Assembly: GCA_903828535.1 (NCBI GenBank)
Contig: CAIKMN010000001.1
Coordinates: 1-61,310 of the forward strand
Reading direction: 5' to 3'
DNA: 61,310 bases
DNA from: an uncultured Curvibacter sp.
Lineage (GTDB): Bacteria; Pseudomonadota; Gammaproteobacteria; Burkholderiales; Burkholderiaceae_C
Shown here: piece after piece, positions 15,829 through 23,968 of the stretch
How the letters are laid out: each line of letters begins with the position of its first letter
How positions within the stretch are numbered: position 1 is the first letter of the stretch
The notes under the pieces: generated by a model
What the model saw: only the letters and a program-made list of their open reading frames with translations
What the model was told of the DNA's origin: nothing
Databases searched by the model: none
Program-made: the position numbers and the translations under genes

Positions 15829-17754
15829 ATGAATCGCAAATCTTTTTACGCCGCCCTGTTGGGCTTCATTGTCTTGTGCCTGGTGCCTTTGTTCACCCAC
15901 AACCCCTATTACATCCATTTGGTCGAAACCATCATGATCTATTCGATCTTGTTGTTCGGCTTGGACATTGTGGTGGGTTACACCGGCCAAGTGTCTCTGG
16001 GTCATGCAGGCCTGTTCGGCATTGGCGCTTACACCGCCGGTGTTTTGTTCTTTAAGGTGGGCGCGCCTTTCTGGGTCATTTTGCCAGCCAGCATTGCGGT
16101 CACGGGTCTGTTTGGCGCCCTCTTGGCTTTGCCCGCGCTGCGGGTGTCGGGCCCTTATTTGGCGATGGTGACCTTGGCTTTCGGCACGATCGTCCAAATT
16201 TTGATCAACGAGATGACCTTCCTCACCGAAGGTCCGTTGGGCTTGAAGCTGTCCAAACCCACCCTCGCGGGTTTCAAATTAAACGAAGTCACTTTCTACT
16301 GGGTCGTCTGCGCCGTGTTGGGGTTGTCGCTCGTGGTGGTGCACCGCGTTTTGCGCTCCCATTTGGGTCGCGCCTTTGAAGCCCTGCGCGGCAGCCCCGT
16401 TGCATCCGATTGCATGGGGGTTTCGGTCTATCGTTACAAGGTGTATGCCTTCGTCATCAGCGCCGGTTTGGCCGGCTTGGCGGGCTGCTTGTACGCTTAT
16501 TCTGAGCAATACATTTCGCCGAACACTTACAACAACGAACTGACGGTTTTGTTCTTGTTGGCCATCATCATGGGGGGCCGTAAGACCCGACTGGGGGCCC
16601 TGCTCGGAGCCACCATCATCGTGTTGCTGCCGAAGTTGCTGGACGATCTGGACGCCTTTCGGGTGGTGGCCAGCGTGCTCGCGGTCTCGATGTTGATTGG
16701 CGCTGTGATTTCAATCGCCCGCCAACGCTCCACTTGGCAAAGCATGCTGGTGCCTGTGTTGGGCACGGCGGCGCTGGCGGCCTTTTCTTTCTGGCTGGAC
16801 AACATCACCGACTGGCGCTTGTCGATCTTTGGCTTGATGATTTTGTTCGTGGTCTATTACCTGCAAGACGGCATCGTTGGCTTTGCCCGCAGCTTGATGG
16901 GCAAGACCGGCAGTGCCGACGCTGTCATCGCCTTGCCCGCCGGCCACACCGAACAAGCCGCCTTGGTGCGCGCGACCGACTCGAAAGAAGAGGACCTGCT
17001 GGTGGCCCAACAAGTGCTGATGCAATTCGGCGGCTTGAAGGCCATCAACCAGGTTGACCTCAAAATCAAGCGCGGCACCATCCATGGCCTGATTGGCCCG
17101 AATGGCTCTGGCAAGAGCACGATGATGAACGTCTTGACCGGCATCTATGTGCCCACCGCGGGCGACATCGTGTTTGAAGGCCGGTCGGTGGTCGGCCGCA
17201 CCTCCTCAGACATCGCGTTGTCAGGCATTGCCAGAACGTTCCAAAACGTTCAGCTGTTTGGGGAAATGACGGCGGTCCAAAACGTTCAAGTGGGTTTGCA
17301 CCACACCTTCAAGAGCAACTTCTTGGATGTCGCGTTGCACACGCCACGCTTCAACCAAGAAGACAACAACGCGTTTTCACGCGCCATGAGCCTGCTTGAG
17401 TTTGTCGGACTCGATTCACTGGCTTTTGAAGAGGCGCGCAATTTGCCCTACGGCAAGCAGCGTTTGCTAGAAATTGCCCGCGCCTTGGCCCTGGACCCTC
17501 AGTTGCTGTTGCTGGACGAGCCCGCTGCGGGTTTGACGGCGCCTGACATTAAAGAGTTGGTGCAAATCATCCGCAAGATCCGCGACCACGGCATCACCGT
17601 GATTCTGATTGAGCACCACATGGACGTGGTGATGAGCATCTGCGACGCCGTCTCTGTGTTGGACTTTGGACAAAAAATTGCGGAGGGCAAGCCCGCAGAA
17701 GTCCAATCCAATGAGAAGGTCATTGAAGCCTACCTCGGTGGCAATGCCCACTAA
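15829..17754 (+). CDS. livM: Fused permease-ATPase of a branched-chain amino acid ABC importer (LivM-LivG)
   Basis: A 641-residue two-domain protein. Residues 1 to about 350 form a LivM permease with roughly ten membrane segments (GYTGQVSLGHAGLFGIGAY motif near residue 50). Residues about 390-641 form a LivG ATPase: Walker A GPNGSGKST near 422-430, Q-loop in FQNVQLFGEMT, signature LPYGKQRLLEIARAL (LPYG in place of LSGG, as usual in LivG), Walker B LLLLDEPAAGL and the switch histidine in IEHHMDV. LivM and LivG are separate genes in Escherichia coli; the fusion fixes their 1:1 ratio. ATG 15829 is used, because the upstream in-frame codon is TTG. Confidence 0.93.
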   Translation: MNRKSFYAALLGFIVLCLVPLFTHNPYYIHLVETIMIYSILLFGLDIVVGYTGQVSLGHAGLFGIGAYTAGVLFFKVGAPFWVILPASIAVTGLFGALLALPALRVSGPYLAMVTLAFGTIVQILINEMTFLTEGPLGLKLSKPTLAGFKLNEVTFYWVVCAVLGLSLVVVHRVLRSHLGRAFEALRGSPVASDCMGVSVYRYKVYAFVISAGLAGLAGCLYAYSEQYISPNTYNNELTVLFLLAIIMGGRKTRLGALLGATIIVLLPKLLDDLDAFRVVASVLAVSMLIGAVISIARQRSTWQSMLVPVLGTAALAAFSFWLDNITDWRLSIFGLMILFVVYYLQDGIVGFARSLMGKTGSADAVIALPAGHTEQAALVRATDSKEEDLLVAQQVLMQFGGLKAINQVDLKIKRGTIHGLIGPNGSGKSTMMNVLTGIYVPTAGDIVFEGRSVVGRTSSDIALSGIARTFQNVQLFGEMTAVQNVQVGLHHTFKSNFLDVALHTPRFNQEDNNAFSRAMSLLEFVGLDSLAFEEARNLPYGKQRLLEIARALALDPQLLLLDEPAAGLTAPDIKELVQIIRKIRDHGITVILIEHHMDVVMSICDAVSVLDFGQKIAEGKPAEVQSNEKVIEAYLGGNAH

Positions 17755-17784
17755 AGGCGAAACCAGGCTGAATGGAGAATCCCC

Positions 17785-18504
17785 ATGTTGAGTATTAAAA
17801 ATTTAGAAGCAGGTTACGGCAAGGTTCACGTCTTGCACGGCATCAGCATTGACGTTCCACAAGGCAAAGTGGTGACTTTGATTGGCTCCAACGGCGCTGG
17901 CAAAACCACCACCATGCGGGCCATTTCCGGCATGATCCGCCCCACCGCGGGTGAGATCAGCTTGAACGGCAAGCGCATCGACAGCTTGGAATCGTTTCAG
18001 ATTGCCAAGTTGGGTCTGGCCCACTCACCCGAAGGTCGCCGCGTGTTTGCCACCATGTCGGTGATTGACAACCTGACTTTGGGCGCCTTTCCACGCTTGA
18101 CTGGCAGCCGTCCCAAAGGCGATGTCAAAGCCGATCTGGACCGTGCCATGGACCTGTTTCCCCGGCTCAAGGAACGCCGCACCCAATTGGCCGGCACCTT
18201 GTCAGGCGGTGAGCAACAAATGCTGGCCATGGCCCGCGCTGTAATGTTGAACCCCGATGTGGTCTTGCTCGACGAGCCTTCGATGGGCTTGGCGCCGATC
18301 TTGGTGGAAGAAGTGTTCAAGATCATCAACCGCCTGAAAGAACAAGGCGTGACGATGTTGCTGGTGGAGCAATTTGCGGCCGCTGCTTTGAACGTGGCCG
18401 ATTACGGTTACGTCCTGGAGAATGGCCGAATTTCCGTGCACGGTGAGGCTGAAAAACTAAAAACCGACCCGGCCGTTAAAGCCGCTTATTTGGGTGGATC
18501 ATAA
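17785..18504 (+). CDS. livF: Branched-chain amino acid ABC transporter ATP-binding protein LivF
   Basis: A 239-residue ATPase, the normal LivF length. Walker A is GSNGAGKTT near residue 37, the Q-loop lies before SPEGRRVFATMSV, the signature is LSGGEQQMLAMARAV and Walker B is VVLLDEPSMGLAP. It provides the second ATPase half beside the LivG domain of the upstream fusion. It starts 30 bp after that gene with a GGAGA site, and ends at a bidirectional terminator. Confidence 0.94.
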   Translation: MLSIKNLEAGYGKVHVLHGISIDVPQGKVVTLIGSNGAGKTTTMRAISGMIRPTAGEISLNGKRIDSLESFQIAKLGLAHSPEGRRVFATMSVIDNLTLGAFPRLTGSRPKGDVKADLDRAMDLFPRLKERRTQLAGTLSGGEQQMLAMARAVMLNPDVVLLDEPSMGLAPILVEEVFKIINRLKEQGVTMLLVEQFAAAALNVADYGYVLENGRISVHGEAEKLKTDPAVKAAYLGGS

Positions 18505-18533
18505 AAAAAACGCTGCCTTGGCAGCGTTTTTTT
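18503..18533. terminator. Bidirectional intrinsic terminator between livF and mmsA
   Basis: CGCTGCC (18511-18517), TT, GGCAGCG (18520-18526) make a 7-bp GC stem with a 2-nt apex, flanked by eight A on the left and seven T on the right. The A/T flanks extend the stem and give a U tract on both strands, so it can end livF transcripts and, in the other direction, mmsA transcripts. Confidence 0.88.
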
Positions 18534-18573
18534 ATGGGGCCCCAGGTGCTCAAAAGGCCTTTCCCTGTTTGCC

Positions 18574-20085
18574 TTATTTGGCGGTGGGCATGACAAACTC
18601 AGCGCCCTTGGCGATGCTTTCAGGCCAACGTTGCATGATGCTCTTTTGCTTGGTGTAGAAACGCACACCTTCTTCGCCGTAGGCGTGCATGTCGCCGAAC
18701 AAACTCTTCTTCCAACCGCCAAAGCCGTGCCAAGCCATGGGCACCGGGATCGGCACATTGATGCCGACCATGCCGACTTGGATGCGGCGGCCAAATTCAC
18801 GCGCGACGTTCCCATCGCGGGTAAAGCAAGACACGCCGTTGCCGAATTCGTGGTCGTTGATGAGTTGAACCGCAGCGGCAAAGTCGGCCACGCGCACACA
18901 GGACAACACCGGCCCAAAAATTTCTTCTTGGTAGATTTTCATCTCGGGGGTCACGTGGTCAAACAGCGTGCCGCCCATCCAGAAACCATGGTCACAACCC
19001 GCCCCTGCTGAAGCCCCTTGGAAGCCGCGGCCATCGGCCAGCAACTGAGCGCCTTCTTGAACGCCTTGTTCGATGTAGCCGGTAATGCGGGCATGCGCAG
19101 CCGCGGTGACGATGGGGCCCATTTCAGCGGCCAAGTTCATGCCGTCCAGCACCTTGAGGGATCGGGTGCGTTCCAACAAAGCAGGGATCAAACGGTCGGC
19201 CACATCGCCCACCAAAACCGCCACCGAGATCGCCATGCAGCGCTCGCCAGCGGAGCCGTAAGCCGCGCCGATCAAGGCATCAACGGCTTGGTCGATGTCG
19301 GCGTCGGGCATCACCACCATGTGGTTCTTGGCACCGCCCAAAGCCTGCACGCGCTTGCCGTAACGCGCGCCGGTTTCGTAAATGTAGTTGGCAATCGGGG
19401 TTGAACCCACAAAAGAAATGGCCTTCACATCGTCGTTTTCCAACAACGCGTCGACCGCTTCCTTGTCGCCTTGAACCACGTTGAAAACGCCGTCGGGCAA
19501 GCCGGCTTTTTTGAGCAAATCGGCCATGAACAAGCTGGCGCTCGGGTCCGTGGGGCTGGGTTTCAGAATGAAGGTATTGCCGGCCGCGATCGCGACAGGG
19601 AACATCCACATGGGCACCATGACCGGGAAGTTGAAGGGCGTGATGCCCGCCACCACGCCCAAAGGTTGGCGCAGGGTCCAGTTATCAATACCGGTCGAAA
19701 CTTGGTCGGTGAAATCGCCCTTGAGCAACTGGGGAATGCCGCAAGCAAATTCAATGATGTCGATGCCGCGGCTGACTTCGCCTTGCGCGTCGGTGAACAC
19801 CTTGCCATGCTCGCGTGTGATCAGGGCCGCGAGTTCGTCTTTGTGTTGGTTGACCAGGTCCAAGAATTTGAACATGACGCGGGCACGGCGGATGGGGGGC
19901 GTGTCCGCCCACTTGGGGAAGGCGGCTTGGGCTGCAGCCACGGCGTCGTTGACGTCGGCGCGGTTCGCCAAAACCACTTCAGCGCTCACCGCGCCCGTGG
20001 CGGGGTTATAAACAGGTTGACGGCGCGTGCTGCTGCCGGGAACAACCTGGCCGTTGATGAAATTAAGAACCGAAGGGGTCGTCAT
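18574..20085 (-). CDS. mmsA: CoA-acylating methylmalonate-semialdehyde dehydrogenase
   Basis: A 503-residue aldehyde dehydrogenase. The substrate-binding and NAD-binding body has [20 protein letters not shown] (split here as [10 protein letters not shown]), [15 protein letters not shown], and the catalytic cysteine in [14 protein letters not shown]. The ERCMA context and [17 protein letters not shown] ending are characteristic of MmsA, which turns methylmalonate or malonate semialdehyde into propionyl- or acetyl-CoA in valine and myo-inositol breakdown. The start has a strong TAGGAGGCACC ribosome binding site. It is divergent from a LysR gene 106 bp away, its likely regulator, and converges on the Liv operon. 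Confidence 0.93.
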   Translation of the reverse strand: MTTPSVLNFINGQVVPGSSTRRQPVYNPATGAVSAEVVLANRADVNDAVAAAQAAFPKWADTPPIRRARVMFKFLDLVNQHKDELAALITREHGKVFTDAQGEVSRGIDIIEFACGIPQLLKGDFTDQVSTGIDNWTLRQPLGVVAGITPFNFPVMVPMWMFPVAIAAGNTFILKPSPTDPSASLFMADLLKKAGLPDGVFNVVQGDKEAVDALLENDDVKAISFVGSTPIANYIYETGARYGKRVQALGGAKNHMVVMPDADIDQAVDALIGAAYGSAGERCMAISVAVLVGDVADRLIPALLERTRSLKVLDGMNLAAEMGPIVTAAAHARITGYIEQGVQEGAQLLADGRGFQGASAGAGCDHGFWMGGTLFDHVTPEMKIYQEEIFGPVLSCVRVADFAAAVQLINDHEFGNGVSCFTRDGNVAREFGRRIQVGMVGINVPIPVPMAWHGFGGWKKSLFGDMHAYGEEGVRFYTKQKSIMQRWPESIAKGAEFVMPTAK

Positions 20086-20163
20086 GGTGCCTCCTAATTG
20101 GAATGAAGTGGGCGCGAGTCTACGCAGTTAAGCGCCCTTCAAAAAGGGGCTATCGCTGAATTC

Positions 20164-20185
20164 ATTGTTAAATTTAGTTGACAAT
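20164..20185. promoter_or_regulatory. Candidate LysR-type operator between mmsA and the LysR gene
   Basis: ATTGT (20164-20168) and ACAAT (20181-20185) form an inverted repeat with a 12-nt AT-rich spacer. It contains T-N11-A spacing typical of LysR-type binding sites and lies in the divergent promoter region, 6 bp before the regulator start. Assignment rests on position and symmetry only. Confidence 0.5.
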
Positions 20186-20191
20186 AAAGCC

Positions 20192-21142
20192 ATGGACAGA
20201 AAAACCAACAACACCCTGTGGGGTCAATTGCATTGGCTGGTGATGCTGGCCCAACAAGGCAGCTTCACAGCGGCAGCAGACCGTCTTGGCGTCAGCAAAG
20301 CTGCCGTCAGTCAACGCATCGCCGAGTTGGAGCGCGCCGCGGGCGTGGCCTTGGTTCAGCGAACGACCCGCAGTGTTCGGCTGACCGAAGCAGGACAACG
20401 CTTGGTGGATGAAACGGGTGACGCCTTCAAAGCCATTGAGCAAAGTTTTTTGACAGTGAAAGAGTCCACCGGCACGCCACAAGGCCTGATCAAAGTGACC
20501 GCACCCGTGGCCTTTGCACGCCAGCAACTCGTCGGCCGACTGGCCGAATTTTTGAATCTTCACCCCCTGGTGCGCATTGAGTTGGATTTATCCGACCGCA
20601 TCAACTCGCTGGCTTTGACGGGCTTTGACCTGGCCATTCGACACACCGACCAAGTGCCCGACACCTCGGTCGCGTGGCCCTTGTGCAGCACTCAAGCGGT
20701 CTTGGTAGCCAGTCCGTCGTACCTAAAAAATCGGGGCGAGCCCACAACGCCCGACGATTTACGTGGCCACGCCTGCCTCAACTACCCCAGAACAGGTGAA
20801 CGGTCCGAGTGGACTTTTTTGCCCCCCCAACTGACAAGCCAAGGCCATGCCGAGGGTGCACAAGTCATCCCCGTTTCCGGGGCCTTTGGGGCCAACAACA
20901 GCGAGGCCCTGAGAGAAGCCGCGCTCGCCGACCTGGGCATTGCCATGTTGCCCGACTTCAGCGCCGAGGCGGCCTTGAAGGCCGGTACCTTGAATCGGGT
21001 CTTATCGGCTTGGACTTGCCAAGGCCCTTTTGCCGCCTCTATTTATGCAGTGCGTCCGTACGCCCTGCGAACGCCCCTGGCGGTGAATGCCTTGGTGCAG
21101 TTTTTAAAGTCTTCGCTGGCGGCGGGGTTCGGCTTGAACTGA
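20192..21142 (+). CDS. LysR family transcriptional regulator
   Basis: A 316-residue regulator with an N-terminal winged helix-turn-helix: LHWLVMLAQQGSFTAAADRLGVSK then AAVSQRIAELE (about residues 12-45), followed by VALVQRTTRSVRLTEAG. The C-terminal effector-binding domain begins at LIKVTAPVAFARQQL, as in the CrgA/DsdC-like subgroup. The upstream in-frame TTG at 20165 is rejected in favour of ATG 20192. Divergence from mmsA with a symmetric site between the two suggests it controls mmsA and itself; its ligand is unknown. Confidence 0.9.
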   Translation: MDRKTNNTLWGQLHWLVMLAQQGSFTAAADRLGVSKAAVSQRIAELERAAGVALVQRTTRSVRLTEAGQRLVDETGDAFKAIEQSFLTVKESTGTPQGLIKVTAPVAFARQQLVGRLAEFLNLHPLVRIELDLSDRINSLALTGFDLAIRHTDQVPDTSVAWPLCSTQAVLVASPSYLKNRGEPTTPDDLRGHACLNYPRTGERSEWTFLPPQLTSQGHAEGAQVIPVSGAFGANNSEALREAALADLGIAMLPDFSAEAALKAGTLNRVLSAWTCQGPFAASIYAVRPYALRTPLAVNALVQFLKSSLAAGFGLN

Positions 21143-21179
21143 CTGACCTAAAATTCAGTTTTTCCTTGTAACTTTGGCC

Positions 21180-23555
21180 ATGATTTCAAAAAATATTCTT
21201 TGGGTTGGCCTCTTAGGTCTGGCCTGCTTTTGGCCCTGCACCGGCACTTGGGCCTCAGATTCAGCCAAGGACACTGTCAAAGACAAGCGCAACAACGCCC
21301 TGCCCTTCATGCCCTCGCTGGGCGCCCGCCATGCCTTGACGATGCTGGCCGACGAAGCCGGTCTGGACATGGGGATCACCTACTGGCCCCAACCTGCCAA
21401 CGCCGTGCAGCAGGCCTTGGACAAATTAACCAAACCCCTATCCCCTGCTCTGCAAAAAGCCAGGGCGGTGGTGCAGGCGGAGCTCAATGCCTCGCTTTAC
21501 GGCAAAGCCAGCTTCGCGGTGCGCAACCGCGTAGAGGAGTTTGTCGGTTTTGGCGACGACTACACCCCCGGTTCGTTTGTAGAAATGGAAACACCTGCTT
21601 GGCTGGCCGGCCAAGACGGGCAAAGCGCCGACTTGAACGCCAACAGCTGGCATCTTTCAGGCCGACTCGGCGCCCGAGTGGAGCAAAACGCCGATCCGGT
21701 CTTGGCCCACGCCAGCGGTTTGGGCAGCAACAGCAGCGTTCAGCCCCGACTGACTGGCACGGCCTTGGTGGCCACCTTGGGGCCGGTGAATTTACAAGCC
21801 TTTTCGCACAACACCTGGTGGGGACCCGGTTGGCAAAGTGCCCTGATGGCCTCAAACAATGTCCCCGCTTGGAATGCCATTGGTTTTCAGAGGGCCGAAA
21901 GCGGCACCAGTGAGTCGGCCCTGCTCAGTTGGATGGGGCCTTGGAGTTTTGAGTTCTTTGTGGCCAAAGCCCAAGACCCCACGGTGGTCAGCAATCAGAC
22001 TTCGGGCTATTTGTACACCGACATGCGCGTCAACATCAAACCCTACCCTTGGCTGGAAATGGCAGCTAGCCGCATGTTCCAAAGTGCCGGTGCCGGCCAC
22101 ATAGGCGGACTCAACAACTACCTCAAGGGCATCATTGGCAAAAGATCAGACCTCAATATTGACACAGACAAATTAGCACCCGGCCAGAAGAACCCCGACG
22201 TCGGTAACTCTTTGGCGGGCTATGACGTCCGTGCGAGTTGCGAGGTGTTGGGCTTGCGATGTGCGGCTTATTACCAATTGATGGGCGAAGACACCCACAC
22301 GAACAACTTGCCGAGCAAATTTTTGGGCGTTTATGGCGCGGAAACCTGGAGCGATGATGGCCGCTTCCGGCTCTTTTACGAATATGCCAACACCTTTTGC
22401 TACGGCCACCCCTTCCCCGTTCGGGTGAACCAGCCCGGTTGCGCCTACGTCAATGGTCAATACCCTCAAGGCGAGACCAACGGAACACGTTGGCAGGGTT
22501 CCAGTTTTGGCCCTGACAGCGCCCTGAACACCTTGGGTTTTTACGACGCAGAGAACCGACGACTGGTGAAATACACCCACGGACAAATTGGCAATCAAGT
22601 GGGCAGCTACCACCCCAGCGACAACCTTTTGCCCCGAGGCGTCACCCGAGCATTCAGCGCCAAACAAAGCTTCGATTGGCTGGGCACCACTTGGACGCCC
22701 GAACTTGACTACCTGCACCTCGCCAGTGGCATTGGCATGGGGGCTTACCGCAACACCGACCTGCGCCTGGGCCTCACGGCCACGATGCCTTTGGATGGCC
22801 CTTGGCTGAATGGCCCCTGGGACTCCGCCCCTTTCGGCCTGTTCGGCAAAGCCACCCGTTCGCTGTCCAGCCCGTCCCTGTGGCAAGACGTCAAAGGAAC
22901 GACCGACCGCGTTTTCAGTGCCGACGTTTGGCCGGGTTGGGCTTGGGCCGCAGGCGGGGTGATGCTGGCCCACACTTTGGACAGCCGGGGCGACCATTGG
23001 GCCCAGAATCACCAATCGAAAACGGACAAGATGTGGGGGCGTTTGGGCTCTGACGTGCCGCTTTTGACCATGGCCGGCACCGGCCTGATGGCCAGCGGCT
23101 TTTTTGGCGAATCGCTCAACCAGCCGGCCAGTTTGGCATTTCAATCGGGCTTGCTGGTGTTTGTGGGCGACGAAGCGCTCAAATTCGCTGTGGGTCGCGA
23201 TCGCCCCAACCTGAACCAAGGCGACACCACCTTCGCGCCCTTCAAAACGACGTCCTTGAACAGCAGCTTTGCCTCGGCACACACCGCCATTGCCTTTGCT
23301 ACTTTGACGCCCTATGCTCAAGCGTATGACATGCCTTGGCTGTACGCGGTTGGCGCCTTCACGGGTTTGGGACGAATTCAGCAGCGCCAACACTGGTTCT
23401 CAGACACCGTAGCGGGTGCTGCTTTGGGCTATGCCACCGCCTCGGCCTTGACCTACCAACGCGAACGCCAAGCGCGCTATGGAGAGGCCAAGCCCGGCGA
23501 GCCCACTTTTCTAGTCAGCCCCAGTCGGGTCGACGTCGCTTGGGCCTTCCATTGA
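21180..23555 (+). CDS. Wzi-like outer-membrane capsule assembly barrel fused to a PAP2 phosphatase domain
   Basis: A 791-residue protein with a signal peptide (hydrophobic residues 5-22, then TWAS). Residues about 40-550 match the Wzi capsule-assembly family, seen in FSHNTWWGPGWQSALM and NVPAWNAIGFQRAE. Residues about 600-780 form a PAP2 phosphatase: K-x6-RP in KFAVGRDRP (near 670), the His motif SFASAHTA (near 700) and R-x5-H-x3-D in RIQQRQHWFSD (near 731-741). All three catalytic blocks are intact. Wzi anchors capsule at the outer membrane; PAP2 enzymes remove phosphate from lipid phosphates or pyrophosphates. The dgkA gene overlaps the stop codon. ATG 21180 is preferred to TTG 21174. Confidence 0.85.
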   Translation: MISKNILWVGLLGLACFWPCTGTWASDSAKDTVKDKRNNALPFMPSLGARHALTMLADEAGLDMGITYWPQPANAVQQALDKLTKPLSPALQKARAVVQAELNASLYGKASFAVRNRVEEFVGFGDDYTPGSFVEMETPAWLAGQDGQSADLNANSWHLSGRLGARVEQNADPVLAHASGLGSNSSVQPRLTGTALVATLGPVNLQAFSHNTWWGPGWQSALMASNNVPAWNAIGFQRAESGTSESALLSWMGPWSFEFFVAKAQDPTVVSNQTSGYLYTDMRVNIKPYPWLEMAASRMFQSAGAGHIGGLNNYLKGIIGKRSDLNIDTDKLAPGQKNPDVGNSLAGYDVRASCEVLGLRCAAYYQLMGEDTHTNNLPSKFLGVYGAETWSDDGRFRLFYEYANTFCYGHPFPVRVNQPGCAYVNGQYPQGETNGTRWQGSSFGPDSALNTLGFYDAENRRLVKYTHGQIGNQVGSYHPSDNLLPRGVTRAFSAKQSFDWLGTTWTPELDYLHLASGIGMGAYRNTDLRLGLTATMPLDGPWLNGPWDSAPFGLFGKATRSLSSPSLWQDVKGTTDRVFSADVWPGWAWAAGGVMLAHTLDSRGDHWAQNHQSKTDKMWGRLGSDVPLLTMAGTGLMASGFFGESLNQPASLAFQSGLLVFVGDEALKFAVGRDRPNLNQGDTTFAPFKTTSLNSSFASAHTAIAFATLTPYAQAYDMPWLYAVGAFTGLGRIQQRQHWFSDTVAGAALGYATASALTYQRERQARYGEAKPGEPTFLVSPSRVDVAWAFH

Positions 23556-23920
23556 AACAGACCTCCACCTCACCCACCCGCCTCGCTTCTTTTGGGCATG
23601 CCTTGCGCGGCATTCGTGTGCTGTTCAAAAGTCAGGTGAACGCGCGCCTTCACTTGCTGGCCGCAACCCTGGTCATTGCACTGGGCTGGGGGCTCCAAGT
23701 GTCCGCAACCGAGTGGCTGGGATTGGTCATGGCCATGGCAGCGGTGTTCACCGCAGAAGCCCTGAACACCGCCTTGGAATTGGTGGTCGATCTGGTCTCG
23801 CCCGAGTGGAATGCCTTGGCCCGTGACGCCAAAGATGTGGCCGCTGGCGCGGTCTTGTTGGCCAGCATCGGGGCGCTCGTTGTCGGTGGTCTGGTCTTTT
23901 TGCCGAAGTGCTTTCATTGA
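23552..23920 (+). CDS. dgkA: Diacylglycerol kinase (prokaryotic DgkA type)
   Basis: A 122-residue membrane protein with three hydrophobic segments. The catalytic region EALNTALELVVDLVSPEWN then RDAKDVAAGAVLLA matches DgkA, including the active-site glutamates and the A-K-D motif. The enzyme phosphorylates diacylglycerol (or undecaprenol) with ATP in the inner membrane. The start is inferred as TTG 23552, which overlaps the stop of the Wzi-PAP2 gene (TTGA) and gives exactly the usual DgkA length; no ribosome binding site is seen, so translation is likely coupled. The frame continues upstream as an antisense-free shadow of the previous gene. Confidence 0.85.
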   Translation: MKQTSTSPTRLASFGHALRGIRVLFKSQVNARLHLLAATLVIALGWGLQVSATEWLGLVMAMAAVFTAEALNTALELVVDLVSPEWNALARDAKDVAAGAVLLASIGALVVGGLVFLPKCFH

Positions 23921-23968
23921 CGCCCTTTTTGACACACTAACGACCCAAAGTTTGGTGAAAATGGCTGG

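Noticed and set aside
22173-23393. A 406-residue minus-strand open frame opposite the Wzi-PAP2 gene
   Set aside because: No domain, and the plus strand carries intact PAP2 motifs over the same bases; treated as a shadow.
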